This document shows, in pieces, positions 16,251-25,682 of a stretch of 64,000 nt of DNA. Every line of letters starts with the position of its first letter. Position 1 is the stretch's first letter. The position numbers were made by a program, and so were the translations under genes. The DNA comes from SCUD01 sp036824505 (GTDB lineage Bacteria; Pseudomonadota; Gammaproteobacteria; Steroidobacterales; Steroidobacteraceae): contig DAITAA010000002.1 in assembly GCA_036824505.1 (NCBI GenBank), forward strand, positions 1 through 64,000, written 5' to 3'. The notes below the pieces were generated by a model that did no database searches, was not told where the DNA came from, and was given only the letters and a program-made list of their open reading frames with translations.

Positions 16251-18710
16251 TCAGCTCCTTATCCGCTGATTGGCCGGGTCGTACCACGGCTGTAACTGCA
16301 CCCGGCCCGGGTAGTGCTTGCAGGCAACCTCGATCTCCCAGTGGCCGGAAGTCAGCCACTCCCTGGTCACACCGGTCTCGCAGCTCACGTAACCCATGCC
16401 GATCGAACGCTCGATGCGATGGCCCCAGGCTCCGGAGCGGACCGAGCCCACGATGACGCCGTCACGGAGGAGCGGTTCCTCGTGATAGAGCAGGGGCGCC
16501 GCGGGCGAGGCGTCGTCGAGCATCACCTGCACCAGGCGCCGATCGAGCACGCCGCGCGCACGTTGCGCGAGCAATGCGTCGCGGCCGACGAAGCCGCCAG
16601 GCTTATCCCAAGCCACCGTGAATGCGAGCCCCGCCTCGAGCGGCGTGTCCTCGTCGGCGATGTCGTGGCTCCAGTGCCGGTAACCCTTTTCAACACGGCA
16701 GGCCGCCATGGCATGGTAGCCCGCGAGCTTGATACCGAGCGGGCCGCCGCCAGCGAGCAGGCATTCGTACACGTCGAGGCAGTGCTCGGCCGGAAAATAG
16801 AGTTCCCAGCCGAGTTCGCCCACGTAGGTGATGCGGCTCGCGCGCACCCGCGCATAGCCGATCTCGAATTCCTGCGAATGGCCGAAGGGATGCGCCGCAT
16901 TCGACAGATCTGCGCCCGACAGGCCCTGCAGCAGTTCGCGGCTGCGCGGACCCATGATGCCGAGCATCGCGATGCCCGAGGTCACGTCGGTCACCGTGCA
17001 GCGGGCCTCGTGCCTGGCCGCGATGCCGCGCTTCAGCCAGGCGAGATCACGCGTCTGGCAGATGGCCGAGGTCACGACCAGGAACTCCCTGTCAGCGAGC
17101 CGGGTGATGGTCAGGTCGGCCTCGATCCCGCCGCGCTCGTTGAGCCACTGCGTGTAGACAATGCGTCCCGGCGCCACGTCCACGTTGGACGTCGAAAGTT
17201 CATTCAGGATCGCGCAGGCGTCCGCGCCCTGGACCAGGAATTTCGCGAAGCAGGTCTGATCGAAGAGCGCGACGGCGTCGCGCACGGCCAGGCATTCGGC
17301 GCGGCAGGCATCGAACCAGTTCTGCCGTCCGTAGGAATACTCGTAACGCGGAGCGGACCCGGGCGCGGCGAACCAGTTCGGTCGCTCCCAGCCGGCCGCC
17401 TCACCCATGCAGGCACCTGCTGCGATCAGCCGGTCGTGCAGCGGCGAGCGCCGCACGCCCCTGGCCGTCCGGTACTGGTAGTTGGGCCAGTGCATCGCAT
17501 AGAGCAGCCCCAATGTCTCGACCGTGCGGTCGTGCAGGTAGCGGCGATTCGCCTGGAATGGCATCACCCGGCGGATGTCGACGTCGGCGAGGTCCATCGG
17601 TGGACGGCGATCCACGATCCATTGCGCGACGACCTTGCCCGCGCCGCCGCTCGCGGCGATGCCGACGGAATTGAATCCGGTCGCGACGAACAAGTCGCGG
17701 ACCTCCGGTGTCTCGCCAATGTAGTAGCGATCATCGGGCGTGAAACTTTCGGGGCCATTGAAGAACAGCTGGATGCCGGTCGTGCCGAGCGCAGGCACGC
17801 GGCGCACGGCTGAGGCGAGGATCGGCTCGAAATGGTCGTAGTCTTCGGGCAGTGTGTCGAAGCAGAAGTCCTCGGGGATACCGTTCATGCCCCAGGGCTT
17901 AGCCACCGGCTCGAAGCAACCCATCAGCAGCTTGCCCGCGTCTTCCTTGTAGTACGCGCATTCGTCCTGCACGCGCAGCACCGGCAGGTTGCCCGGCAGG
18001 CCGGCAACCGGCTCGGTGACGATGTAGAAATGCTCCGCGGCGTGCAGCGGCACGGCGACGCCGCAGCTTGCTGCCAGGCGATGCGACCACATGCCGGCGC
18101 ACAGCACGACGGTGTCTGCGGAAATGTAGCCGGCATCGGTCTCGACGCCTGCCGCCCGGCCGTTCTCGACGCGTATATGGCTAACCCGGGTGTTCTCGAA
18201 AATGCGCGCGCCGCGCATCTTTGCGCCCTTGGCAAGCGCTTGGGTCGTGTCAATCGGGTTGGTCTGGCCATCTTTCTCGATGAAGATGCCGCCGACGATG
18301 TCGCCGACCTCGAGCAGCGGCCAGCGCTCCTTGATTTCTCCCGGCGAGAGTTCGTCGATCTGCAGCCCGAAGTTCTTGCCCATCGACGCGCCGCGCCGGA
18401 GTTCCTCGAGACGCGCCGGCGTCTTCGCCACGCTGATCGAGCCGTTCTGCTTGAATCCTGTCGCCTGCCCCGTCTCCGCCTCCAGCGAGTGGTAAAGATC
18501 AGCGGTGTACTTCGCGAGTTCCGTCAGGTTGCGCGTGGCACGCAATTGCCCGACCAGGCCGGCGGCGTGCCACGTAGTGCCGCAGGTGAGCTGCCGGCGT
18601 TCCAGCAGAATGACGTCCGTGATGCCAAGCCGGGTCAGGTGATACGCGATCGAGCAGCCGGCAATGCCGCCGCCGATGATGATGACGCTCGCATGTCCGG
18701 GAAGAGCCAA
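16251..18710 (-). CDS. Dimethylglycine/sarcosine dehydrogenase-like FAD oxidoreductase with GcvT domain (paralogue 3)
   Basis: An 819-residue protein with IIGGGIAG at residues 11-18 and TTWHAAG with His48 as the presumed covalent FAD site. The TTWHAAGL form matches mammalian dimethylglycine dehydrogenase most closely of the three. The C-terminal GcvT domain includes FAKFLVQGADACAILN, LNERGGIEADLTI and ITYVGELGWELYFPAEH. The only usable start is a TTG at 18710 with a weak ribosome site. Translation may be coupled to the MttB-like gene that ends 29 bases upstream, or the true start may differ by a few codons. Expected product chemistry is demethylation of an N-methylglycine-type substrate to give methylene-tetrahydrofolate. 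Confidence 0.88.
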   Translation of the reverse strand: MALPGHASVIIIGGGIAGCSIAYHLTRLGITDVILLERRQLTCGTTWHAAGLVGQLRATRNLTELAKYTADLYHSLEAETGQATGFKQNGSISVAKTPARLEELRRGASMGKNFGLQIDELSPGEIKERWPLLEVGDIVGGIFIEKDGQTNPIDTTQALAKGAKMRGARIFENTRVSHIRVENGRAAGVETDAGYISADTVVLCAGMWSHRLAASCGVAVPLHAAEHFYIVTEPVAGLPGNLPVLRVQDECAYYKEDAGKLLMGCFEPVAKPWGMNGIPEDFCFDTLPEDYDHFEPILASAVRRVPALGTTGIQLFFNGPESFTPDDRYYIGETPEVRDLFVATGFNSVGIAASGGAGKVVAQWIVDRRPPMDLADVDIRRVMPFQANRRYLHDRTVETLGLLYAMHWPNYQYRTARGVRRSPLHDRLIAAGACMGEAAGWERPNWFAAPGSAPRYEYSYGRQNWFDACRAECLAVRDAVALFDQTCFAKFLVQGADACAILNELSTSNVDVAPGRIVYTQWLNERGGIEADLTITRLADREFLVVTSAICQTRDLAWLKRGIAARHEARCTVTDVTSGIAMLGIMGPRSRELLQGLSGADLSNAAHPFGHSQEFEIGYARVRASRITYVGELGWELYFPAEHCLDVYECLLAGGGPLGIKLAGYHAMAACRVEKGYRHWSHDIADEDTPLEAGLAFTVAWDKPGGFVGRDALLAQRARGVLDRRLVQVMLDDASPAAPLLYHEEPLLRDGVIVGSVRSGAWGHRIERSIGMGYVSCETGVTREWLTSGHWEIEVACKHYPGRVQLQPWYDPANQRIRS

Positions 18711-18739
18711 GTGCAGGCACCGGACCGGTCTGGCCGGCG

Positions 18740-20350
18740 CTAGGCGCGCGCGGCCCGCGGGCTCGCGACCGGGCCGTCCGGCGTCGCGCTGCCTGCCGGT
18801 CGCATGTGGGCACGTTCGAGGCGAATCGGATATCGGCGCCGGATTTCAGCGTCGACCGATTCCGCGACGTGAGCGGGGAAGTGACCTGCCAGGATTTCCT
18901 CAACCTTCTTCATCGCGCGCGCGGAAACGTCGAGGGAGCCCATTTCGGTCCACTCATTGGGACTCCTGCGGTCACCGACTGCCGGGTACAGGTACTCGGT
19001 CTGCATCAGCTGCAGCGTCTGGTCACTGCCGAGGAAGTGGCCTGGGCCGTTGAGGCAAACGTCCTTGATGATGTCGAACGACAGGCGCTCTTCACTGACT
19101 TCGATGCCTTTGATCGTGCGCAGCGCGGCGCCAATGATGTCGTTGTCTATGACGAGGCTCTCGAGCGAAAAACCGAGCAGGCTCGCATGCATGCCGGCGG
19201 ACTCGTAGATCAGGTTCGCGCCCGAATTGCCGACCAGTGCGTGGTTCAGGGCCTTCTCGGCGCCCGCCTGGCCGTCCGGGATCTTGGAGTCGGTCATGCC
19301 CGAGGCCGTGCCGCCGGTCAGGTTGTAATGGTTGGCCATCTGACCCGCTGCCGAAGAAAGCAGTGCCTGCTCGGGGCTGCCACCGGACATGGCGCCGGTG
19401 CGCAGGTCCGACACGAAGCACCAGGTGCCGAAGATTGCGGGGTGTCCGGGCTTGATTGCATTGACGTACACGATGCCCGCGAGAACTTCCGCCACCTCCT
19501 GTGCCAACGCGCCGGCGAGCGCCGCAGGCGCGGTGGCTCCCGCCTGCCCGGCGGATAGCAGCAACACCGGCATGCCACCCGCCACCGCCACCTCGAGACA
19601 GCGGCAGGCATCGGTCGCGAACTTCATCGGCGGCACCACGAAGCAGTTCGACTGGCTCACGAATGGCCGCTCACGCCACTGCTTCTCGCCGCCCGCGATC
19701 GCGTGCAGCATTTCGAGCGATGCCGTGACGTGATCCGGATGCACCCAGCTGCTGCCGACGTGCTTGGTCGTGCTGGAGACCGACGCGTAGCAGGTGTTGA
19801 AGTCCATCTCGAACGGGTCGGGAACGTCGCGCGGCACGACCGCACGCTGGAAGAAGTGGATGTGTTCCATCACATCGACGATGCGGCCGATGTCATAGAG
19901 GTCGCGGATCGTCGAGTGGCGGTAACCGGTGCGCGGGTCGACGATGTTGACGGCGGCGCCGGCCGTGCCGAAGTACGCCCGCTTGCTCCAGGGCTCCATA
20001 TCGTATCGCGGGTCCTGGGCATGCAGCACGAAGTGGCGCCCGGCCTTGGCCAGCATGTCTTCGACGAGCGACGCGGGGAACAGCAGCCGACCATGCTCGC
20101 TCTGCGTGCAGCCCGCACGCGTCAGGATTTCGACGCCGCTGTCGGGCGCGTCGGCCAGGCCGACCTCGGAAAGGAGACGCAGCGCCGTGCGGTGGATCTG
20201 TTCGATGTCGCCGGGTTTGAGCGGCTGGTAGCGGCCGCTTTCCATGCCGGGGCGCACCGGGCGCAGGTGGTCGGGCAGCGGGGCCGCACGCTGGGCCCTG
20301 CGGGCATCGCGCCCGGATGGACGGCGTGCCGGGGTCGGGGTTTCAGTCAC
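18740..20350 (-). CDS. MttB-superfamily methyltransferase, non-pyrrolysine (second copy)
   Basis: A 536-residue trimethylamine-methyltransferase-family protein. Recognisable segments are IHRTALRLLSEVGLADAP, RYDMEPWSKRAYFGTAGAA and NSGANLIYESAGMHASL, followed by GPGHFLGSDQTLQLMQTEYL near the end. No internal amber codon is present. The start is taken as GTG at 20350 with ACGGAG six bases upstream; the frame continues upstream without family similarity. It heads the minus-strand group with paralogues 3 and 2. It is only distantly similar to the first MttB-like protein, so it probably serves a different quaternary amine or works with the same corrinoid protein on a second substrate. Confidence 0.87.
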   Translation of the reverse strand: MTETPTPARRPSGRDARRAQRAAPLPDHLRPVRPGMESGRYQPLKPGDIEQIHRTALRLLSEVGLADAPDSGVEILTRAGCTQSEHGRLLFPASLVEDMLAKAGRHFVLHAQDPRYDMEPWSKRAYFGTAGAAVNIVDPRTGYRHSTIRDLYDIGRIVDVMEHIHFFQRAVVPRDVPDPFEMDFNTCYASVSSTTKHVGSSWVHPDHVTASLEMLHAIAGGEKQWRERPFVSQSNCFVVPPMKFATDACRCLEVAVAGGMPVLLLSAGQAGATAPAALAGALAQEVAEVLAGIVYVNAIKPGHPAIFGTWCFVSDLRTGAMSGGSPEQALLSSAAGQMANHYNLTGGTASGMTDSKIPDGQAGAEKALNHALVGNSGANLIYESAGMHASLLGFSLESLVIDNDIIGAALRTIKGIEVSEERLSFDIIKDVCLNGPGHFLGSDQTLQLMQTEYLYPAVGDRRSPNEWTEMGSLDVSARAMKKVEEILAGHFPAHVAESVDAEIRRRYPIRLERAHMRPAGSATPDGPVASPRAARA

Positions 20351-20413
20351 GTGCCACTCCGTAAGTCGTGCGAAGGACGCGGATCGGTTAACGCCTGCGC
20401 GGCGGCTAGACTC

Positions 20414-20483
20414 GCACAAAAGGCCCGGCGGCCGCCCAAAGAATTATCTACCAGTCGGGAAAGCTTTGTCCCGGGCTTTGTGC
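20414..20483. promoter_or_regulatory. Long-armed inverted repeat in divergent promoter region
   Basis: GCACAAAAGGCCCGG at 20414-20428 is matched by CCGGGCTTTGTGC at 20471-20483 in inverted orientation, with one extra base in the first arm. It lies between the divergent MttB-like and GFA-like genes, so it is a candidate operator for both. The LysR gene downstream is the nearest regulator. No clear -10/-35 pair stands out. Confidence 0.4.
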
Positions 20484-20561
20484 CGAGGCCAGGCGGCATG
20501 CCGGGACCGACTCGCCTAGTATTGATGGTGTGCCGAATCAAGGTCATGGACGGAGGACGGC

Positions 20562-20960
20562 ATGAACGCTCAACCGCATCGGGGTTCGTGCCTTTGCGGC
20601 GCGATCAACTACGAGATCCATGGTCCGCTGCGTAACGTGATCGCCTGTCATTGCACCCAGTGCCGCAAGCAGACCGGGCATTTCATGGCTGCCACCAGTG
20701 CCGACAGGAACGACCTGAAGCTGGCCGGTGCCGGTCACTTGCGGTGGTACCGGTCCTCCGCGAAGGCCGAGCGCGGCTTTTGCAGCAATTGCGGATCGAT
20801 CCTGTTCTGGCGGGCCGACGGGCAGGCGGACATTTCCATTACCGCGGGGACGATCGACGGACCGACTGGGCTCATCACCGAGGGGCATATCTTCTGCGCG
20901 GACAAGGGTGACTACTACACGATTCCCGCTGAAGGCTACCGCCGGGACCAATGGACGTAG
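20562..20960 (+). CDS. GFA/CENP-V family zinc protein
   Basis: A 132-residue protein with the zinc-binding cysteine pattern of the GFA family: CLCG near the N-terminus, then CHCTQC, then CSNCGS. The fold binds two zinc ions. The founding member was described as glutathione-dependent formaldehyde-activating enzyme, though most relatives have no proven activity. ATG at 20562 has GGAGG upstream. It begins a plus-strand group that continues with a quinone-oxidoreductase-like gene after 25 bases. Oxidative demethylation in the adjoining island could release formaldehyde if folate is limiting, so a formaldehyde-related role is attractive but unproven. Confidence 0.85.
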   Translation: MNAQPHRGSCLCGAINYEIHGPLRNVIACHCTQCRKQTGHFMAATSADRNDLKLAGAGHLRWYRSSAKAERGFCSNCGSILFWRADGQADISITAGTIDGPTGLITEGHIFCADKGDYYTIPAEGYRRDQWT

Positions 20961-20985
20961 CAGACGACGGGGGAGTGTCGCGGTG

Positions 20986-22059
20986 ATGATTCCACGCACG
21001 ATGAAGGCCGTGTTGCTCCGCAATCACGGCGGCTACGAGCAGCTCGACTTTCGGGACGACGTGCCGGTACCGCTCCCGGCCGCAGGCGAAGTACTGGTTC
21101 GGGTCGGCGCGGCGGGCGTGAACAACACCGACATCAACACGCGGATCGGCTGGTACTCCAAGTCCGTGACTGGTGCCACGGAGACTATCGCCGCACACAC
21201 CGAGCCGCAGACGGACGACGGGGGCTGGACAGGCACCCCGTTCGTGTTCCCGCGCATCCAGGGCGCTGACGCTTGCGGCCGCATCGTTGCCGTCGGGGCC
21301 GGCGCCGACGCGGCCCGCATCGGCGAGCGCGTACTCATCGACCCCGTCATTCGTCCGCCGGATGGATCCCTGAGTCACGTCCAGTATTTCGGGGCGGATC
21401 GGGACGGTGCATTTGCCGAGTTCGCGACGGTTCCTGCGGTGAATGCCCATCGCATCACGAGTCCGCTTTCCGATCTGGAACTCGCGTCGTTCCCCTGCGC
21501 CTGCTCGGCGGCGGAGAACATGCTGGAGCGCGCGGCCGTTGCCGCCGGTGAGACGGTGCTTGTCACGGGGGCTTCCGGTGGAGTCGGATCGGCCGCGGTG
21601 CAGCTTGCCAAACGCAGGGGTGCGCGAGTTGTGGCGCTGGCCGGCACCGCGAAATCAGCCGTAATCCAGTCGCTCGGCGCTGCCCGGGTGCTGGCGCGCG
21701 ACGCCGACCTGGTCGCGGAACTCGGTCGCGAATCCATCGACGTCGTCGTCGACGTCGTCGGCGGCAGTCAATTCCCTGCGCTGCTGGAGGTGCTGTGCAG
21801 GGGAGGCCGCTATGCAGTCGCAGGAGCCATTGCCGGTCCACTCGTCGAGCTCGACCTGCGTACGCTCTATCTGAAGGACCTGCGATTGCTCGGCTGCACG
21901 GTCACGGCGCCCGAGATCTTCACGAACCTTGTCCGCTTCATCGAGCGAGGCGAAATCCGGCCGCTCGTGAGCGCTACGTACCGCCTTCGCGATATCGCCG
22001 CCGCGCAGGCCGCCTTCCTGAAGAAGGCGCACTCAGGCAAGATCCTTCTGGTCCCCTGA
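20986..22059 (+). CDS. Zinc-type alcohol dehydrogenase / quinone oxidoreductase-like MDR protein
   Basis: A 357-residue medium-chain dehydrogenase/reductase. The GroES-like N-terminus includes GEVLVRVGAAGVNNTDINTR, and the cofactor site is VTGASGGVGSAAVQLAKRRG near residue 190. The NTDI segment instead of a catalytic cysteine, and the lack of a cysteine-rich lobe, place it with NADPH quinone oxidoreductases. An insertion around SKSVTGATETIAAHTEPQTD separates it from the standard Qor. ATG at 20986 follows GTG at 20983; the GGGGAG site at about 20970 fits either. It sits between the GFA-like and LysR genes in the same direction. Confidence 0.85.
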   Translation: MIPRTMKAVLLRNHGGYEQLDFRDDVPVPLPAAGEVLVRVGAAGVNNTDINTRIGWYSKSVTGATETIAAHTEPQTDDGGWTGTPFVFPRIQGADACGRIVAVGAGADAARIGERVLIDPVIRPPDGSLSHVQYFGADRDGAFAEFATVPAVNAHRITSPLSDLELASFPCACSAAENMLERAAVAAGETVLVTGASGGVGSAAVQLAKRRGARVVALAGTAKSAVIQSLGAARVLARDADLVAELGRESIDVVVDVVGGSQFPALLEVLCRGGRYAVAGAIAGPLVELDLRTLYLKDLRLLGCTVTAPEIFTNLVRFIERGEIRPLVSATYRLRDIAAAQAAFLKKAHSGKILLVP

Positions 22060-22072
22060 TCCGGAGGATTCG

Positions 22073-22990
22073 TTGAACAACAAGATCGACCTGCGCAAGC
22101 TGCCGCCTCTCAACGCCTTGAAAGGATTCGAGGCGACCACGCGGCGCGAAAGCGTGCGCGAAGCGGCCGAGGAACTCTGCCTCACTCACCCGGCGGTCAG
22201 TTACCAGATTCACGTCCTCGAGCAGGATCTCGGCGTGCCCCTGTTCTCGCGCACCGGTCGCGCGCTCGTGCCGACGGCCGAGGGTCGTCTGCTGTACAAA
22301 CACGTGCGTCACGCGCTCGAAACGCTCATCGAGGCCGCTGAAAGCGTGCGGCGCACACGCGAGGGCACGCCGCTGCGCGTGCAGACCTACGTCACGGCGT
22401 CAATCCGCTGGCTGGCGCGCAAGTTGCCCGACTTCGCCGCCGGGCACCCGGACATTCGCATCCAGCTCAGCACCTGCGCGTTCGACTGGGACTTCGACGA
22501 CTCGATTGCCGACGTCGGTCTGGTGTACTGCCCGACGCCGCCGGGTCCGGAATACCACTGGATTCCGCTCTTCAACTACACCCTCATGCCCTTGTGCAGT
22601 CCGCGACTGGCCGCCAGCCTCGGCGGCGAGCTGGCCCCGGCCGATCTGCTCCGCCTGCCGCTGGTCGAGATCTACAGCGAACCGCACAACTGGGATATCT
22701 GGTTCGAAGCGGCTCAGCTGACGTATTCGACCCGGCCCGCGATTGTCGTCGACACGCTCGCCGTGGCGCTTGAGATTGCACTCGAAGGACGTGGCGTTGC
22801 ACTCGTCAACGGGCCGTTCGCGCAGGACGATTTGGCCACCGGGCGCCTGGTTCGGCCGGTCAGGCACGAGGTCACATGTCCCGGCGGATGGGGCGTTATC
22901 TGTCGCAAGGAAGGGCTGGAGAGCGAACGGATTCGTACGTTCATGGATTGGCTCGTGACCCAGGCAGCGCCCGCAGCCAGTCCAGGCTGA
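22073..22990 (+). CDS. LysR-family transcriptional regulator (GcvA-like)
   Basis: A 305-residue LysR-type regulator. The winged helix-turn-helix covers residues 8-67 (LNALKGFEATTRRESVREAA, then LTHPAVSYQIHVLEQDLG). The effector domain has the GcvA-type pattern including SIADVGLVYC. The start is TTG at 22073 with GGAGG eight bases before. Its stop overlaps the start of the MFS gene by one base (TGATG). Unlike most LysR genes it is co-directional with its probable targets, so it could regulate the whole group from a promoter upstream of 20562. Confidence 0.87.
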   Translation: MNNKIDLRKLPPLNALKGFEATTRRESVREAAEELCLTHPAVSYQIHVLEQDLGVPLFSRTGRALVPTAEGRLLYKHVRHALETLIEAAESVRRTREGTPLRVQTYVTASIRWLARKLPDFAAGHPDIRIQLSTCAFDWDFDDSIADVGLVYCPTPPGPEYHWIPLFNYTLMPLCSPRLAASLGGELAPADLLRLPLVEIYSEPHNWDIWFEAAQLTYSTRPAIVVDTLAVALEIALEGRGVALVNGPFAQDDLATGRLVRPVRHEVTCPGGWGVICRKEGLESERIRTFMDWLVTQAAPAASPG

Positions 22991-24246
22991 TGGTCTTGAG
23001 CGGCAATTCGGTGGCTTCGCGCGCATCGCTCGGCCTCGTCGCACTGCTGTCGGTCGCGCTGCTCATCAACTACGTCGATCGCGGCAGCATCGCCATTGCC
23101 GCACCGCTGCTCGAGCGGGAACTGAGTCTCTCCGCGAGCGAAATGGGATGGGTTCTCGCGGCGTTCTACTGGGCCTATGCCCCGATGCAGCCGGTCATGG
23201 GCTGGTGCGCGGATCGCTTCGGTCCAGCGCGCGTGCTGGCTGGTGGCTTCCTGCTGTGGAGTCTCGCCACCGCGATGGCCGGCCTCGTCGGAGGGCTCGC
23301 GGCGCTGATCGCTCTGCGGCTGTTGATGGGTGTCGGCGAGTCCACTTTCTACCCGAGCGCACTCAGCCTTCTGTCGCGAAACGTGGCAGTGACGCAGCGT
23401 GCGCGCGCAACGGCGACGATGCAGTTCGGTGCGGTGGTCGGACCGGCCATCGGCACGATGCTGGGTGGACTTATCATGCTCCACTACGGGTGGCGGCAAA
23501 TGTTCCTGGTGATGGGACTCTCCTCGCTGCTCTGGCTGGTCTTCTGGCGTCGCTGGATGCGAAGCCCGCACGGCAGGGCTGCGCCGCCGCAGACGGGTGA
23601 TGATCCACCGTATGCGCTGATTCTGAGGCAGCGCGCGCTCTGGGGCGGGATGATCGGGACGTTCTGCTCGAATTACGCCTTCTACTTCGTGTTCTCCTGG
23701 CTTCCACTGTATCTCGTCAACGAGCGCGGACTCTCGGTGGCCGAGATGGCGCCGATGGCGACCGCGTTCTACGTGTTCGACGGAGCGAGCGTGCTGCTGA
23801 CAGGATGGCTGCTCGACCGATGGGTCTCGCGCGGGGCGAGCCTGAACCGGGCCTACAAGACTGCGCTTGCACTCAGCAGCGCCGGGGTCGGCCTCTGCCT
23901 GATTGCCAGCAGCATGGTGGCGGGGCTGTTCGCGGGGGCCGTGATCCTGCTGCTGACCGGCGTGATGGACGGCATGAACAGTCCTTCCAATCCGTCCGTG
24001 ACACAGACGTTTGCGGGCCCGCGGGCGACCGGGCGCTGGATGGGCATCCAGAACGCGGTTGGCAATGTCGCGGGAATGTCAGCCCCGGTGGTGACCGGAT
24101 ATCTCGTGCAGCAGACCGGCCATTACACTTCGGCATTGATCGTCTCCGGAGTCGTGGCACTGTTCGGACTCGTGGCGTGGCTCGTCGTTGTGCCCGAGGT
24201 GCGTCCGATAGACTGGGGGCAAGCCGGCCGTGCAACGAATTACTGA
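22990..24246 (+). CDS. MFS transporter (anion:cation symporter type)
   Basis: A 418-residue MFS permease with about 12 membrane segments. Helix 1 ends INYVDRGSIAIAAPLL, the D-R-G form seen in the anion:cation symporter group. The loop motif is GWCADRFGPARVLAGG, and MGVGESTFYPSALSLLSR is the typical helix 4-5 region. Its ATG overlaps the LysR stop codon, and its 3' end overlaps the next gene by 17 bases, so expression is translationally coupled on both sides. It probably imports a small organic acid for the FAD enzyme that follows. Confidence 0.87.
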   Translation: MVLSGNSVASRASLGLVALLSVALLINYVDRGSIAIAAPLLERELSLSASEMGWVLAAFYWAYAPMQPVMGWCADRFGPARVLAGGFLLWSLATAMAGLVGGLAALIALRLLMGVGESTFYPSALSLLSRNVAVTQRARATATMQFGAVVGPAIGTMLGGLIMLHYGWRQMFLVMGLSSLLWLVFWRRWMRSPHGRAAPPQTGDDPPYALILRQRALWGGMIGTFCSNYAFYFVFSWLPLYLVNERGLSVAEMAPMATAFYVFDGASVLLTGWLLDRWVSRGASLNRAYKTALALSSAGVGLCLIASSMVAGLFAGAVILLLTGVMDGMNSPSNPSVTQTFAGPRATGRWMGIQNAVGNVAGMSAPVVTGYLVQQTGHYTSALIVSGVVALFGLVAWLVVVPEVRPIDWGQAGRATNY

Positions 24247-25594
24247 AGCCGCGCGCGAGATCGACGTCATCCATGAAACGGACGTCCTGGTCGTGGGCAG
24301 CGGCCCGGGCGGCCTGGCAGCGGCCCTGGCGGCGGCCCGTGCCGGCGTGCACACCACGCTGCTCGAACGCAATGGCTGCTTCGGCGGGAACATCACCCAG
24401 GTTGGTGTCGAGGGCTTCGCCTGGTACCGGCACGAGCACACGGTCGACAGCGAAGGCATCGGCATCGAGTTCGAGGAGCGCGCCAAGGCGATGGGTGCGG
24501 CGATGCCGGAACCGCAGTCGATCAGCCACGCCCTCGACGCGGAGATGTTCAAGTACGTCGCAGACGTGCTGGTGCAGGAGGCGGGCGTGCAGCCGATGCT
24601 GCATCGCCAGTTCGTTGCGCCCATCCTGCGGGATGGCGCCATCTGCGGCGTCATCACCGAGAGCAAGGCAGGCCGCGAGGCGATCCTGGCGCAGCGCGTC
24701 GTCGACGGCACCGGCGATGCGGACGTCGCCGCGCGCGCGGGCGCGCCGGTTCGCAAGACGCCGCGCGAAGAGATGATGTCCGCGTCAGTGATGTTCTCGA
24801 TGACGGGCGTCAACAAGCGGCGCTTCATCGACGCGGTGAAGTCCGATCCCCAGACCTACAAGGACTGGGTCGGCAACGGCGAATGGAACATCGAGACCAG
24901 CGGCAAGGAGGACGACCTTTTCTCGCCGTTCCTGCGCAAGCCGTTCAAGCAGGCGGTGAAGGCGGGGGTCATCCCGGCGTCACTCGCGACGCTCGCCGGC
25001 ACCTGGGGCGCGGTGAGCGATCAGGGCGATCTCACGTATCTCAACCTGATCCATCTCCCGGCCTGCGACGGCACCGATCCGGCCGACCTCACCCGCGGCG
25101 AAATCGAGGGCCGGCGGCAGGCCATCCATGCGATCGCGGCGCTGCGGGGATTCATGCCGGGTTGCGAGAATGCGAAGCTGCGCAACTTCGGCATGACGCT
25201 CGGCATCCGCGACACGCGCAAGATTGATGCGCTTTACAACCTCACGGCCGCCGACGTGCGCGAACAGGGGCGCTTCGAAGATTCCATCGGCATCTTTCCG
25301 GAATTCATCGATGGCTATGGCCTGCTGATCCTGCCGACGACCGGGCGTTACTTCCATGTCCCGTATCGTTCGCTGGTTCCGCAAGGGGTGGATCAGCTGA
25401 TCGTCGCGGGCCGCTGCGTTGGCGGCGACAAGGTGTCGCATGCGGCCGTGCGCAACATGATGTGCTGCACCGTGAGCGGGCAGGGCGCGGGCGTCGCCGC
25501 AGCCATGTCGCTGAAAACCGGGCATTCGTTCGGCACCCTTGATGTGCGGCTCGTGCAGGCGGAATTGAAGCGCCAGGGTGCGCGAATCGCCTGA
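24230..25594 (+). CDS. FAD-dependent oxidoreductase (FAD_oxidored type)
   Basis: A 454-residue flavoprotein. The dinucleotide fold VLVVGSGPGGLAAALAAARAG is near residue 19, followed by ERNGCFGGNITQVGVEG, typical of the FAD_oxidored / HdrA-like family. RVVDGTGDADVAARAGAPV is the second flavin contact. The C-terminus carries VAGRCVGGDKVSHAAVRNM, another family signature. The start is GTG at 24230 inside the MFS gene. Members oxidise or reduce small hydroxylated or unsaturated substrates; most are uncharacterised. It closes the plus-strand group from 20562. Confidence 0.83.
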   Translation: MQRITEAAREIDVIHETDVLVVGSGPGGLAAALAAARAGVHTTLLERNGCFGGNITQVGVEGFAWYRHEHTVDSEGIGIEFEERAKAMGAAMPEPQSISHALDAEMFKYVADVLVQEAGVQPMLHRQFVAPILRDGAICGVITESKAGREAILAQRVVDGTGDADVAARAGAPVRKTPREEMMSASVMFSMTGVNKRRFIDAVKSDPQTYKDWVGNGEWNIETSGKEDDLFSPFLRKPFKQAVKAGVIPASLATLAGTWGAVSDQGDLTYLNLIHLPACDGTDPADLTRGEIEGRRQAIHAIAALRGFMPGCENAKLRNFGMTLGIRDTRKIDALYNLTAADVREQGRFEDSIGIFPEFIDGYGLLILPTTGRYFHVPYRSLVPQGVDQLIVAGRCVGGDKVSHAAVRNMMCCTVSGQGAGVAAAMSLKTGHSFGTLDVRLVQAELKRQGARIA

Positions 25595-25682
25595 TCTTGT
25601 GTTGTGCGGCCAGTATTTGCGTGCGGAGGCAATCCGGCCAAGACTATGATGCCCTTGGCCCGGAAATGTACCGGAGATACTC

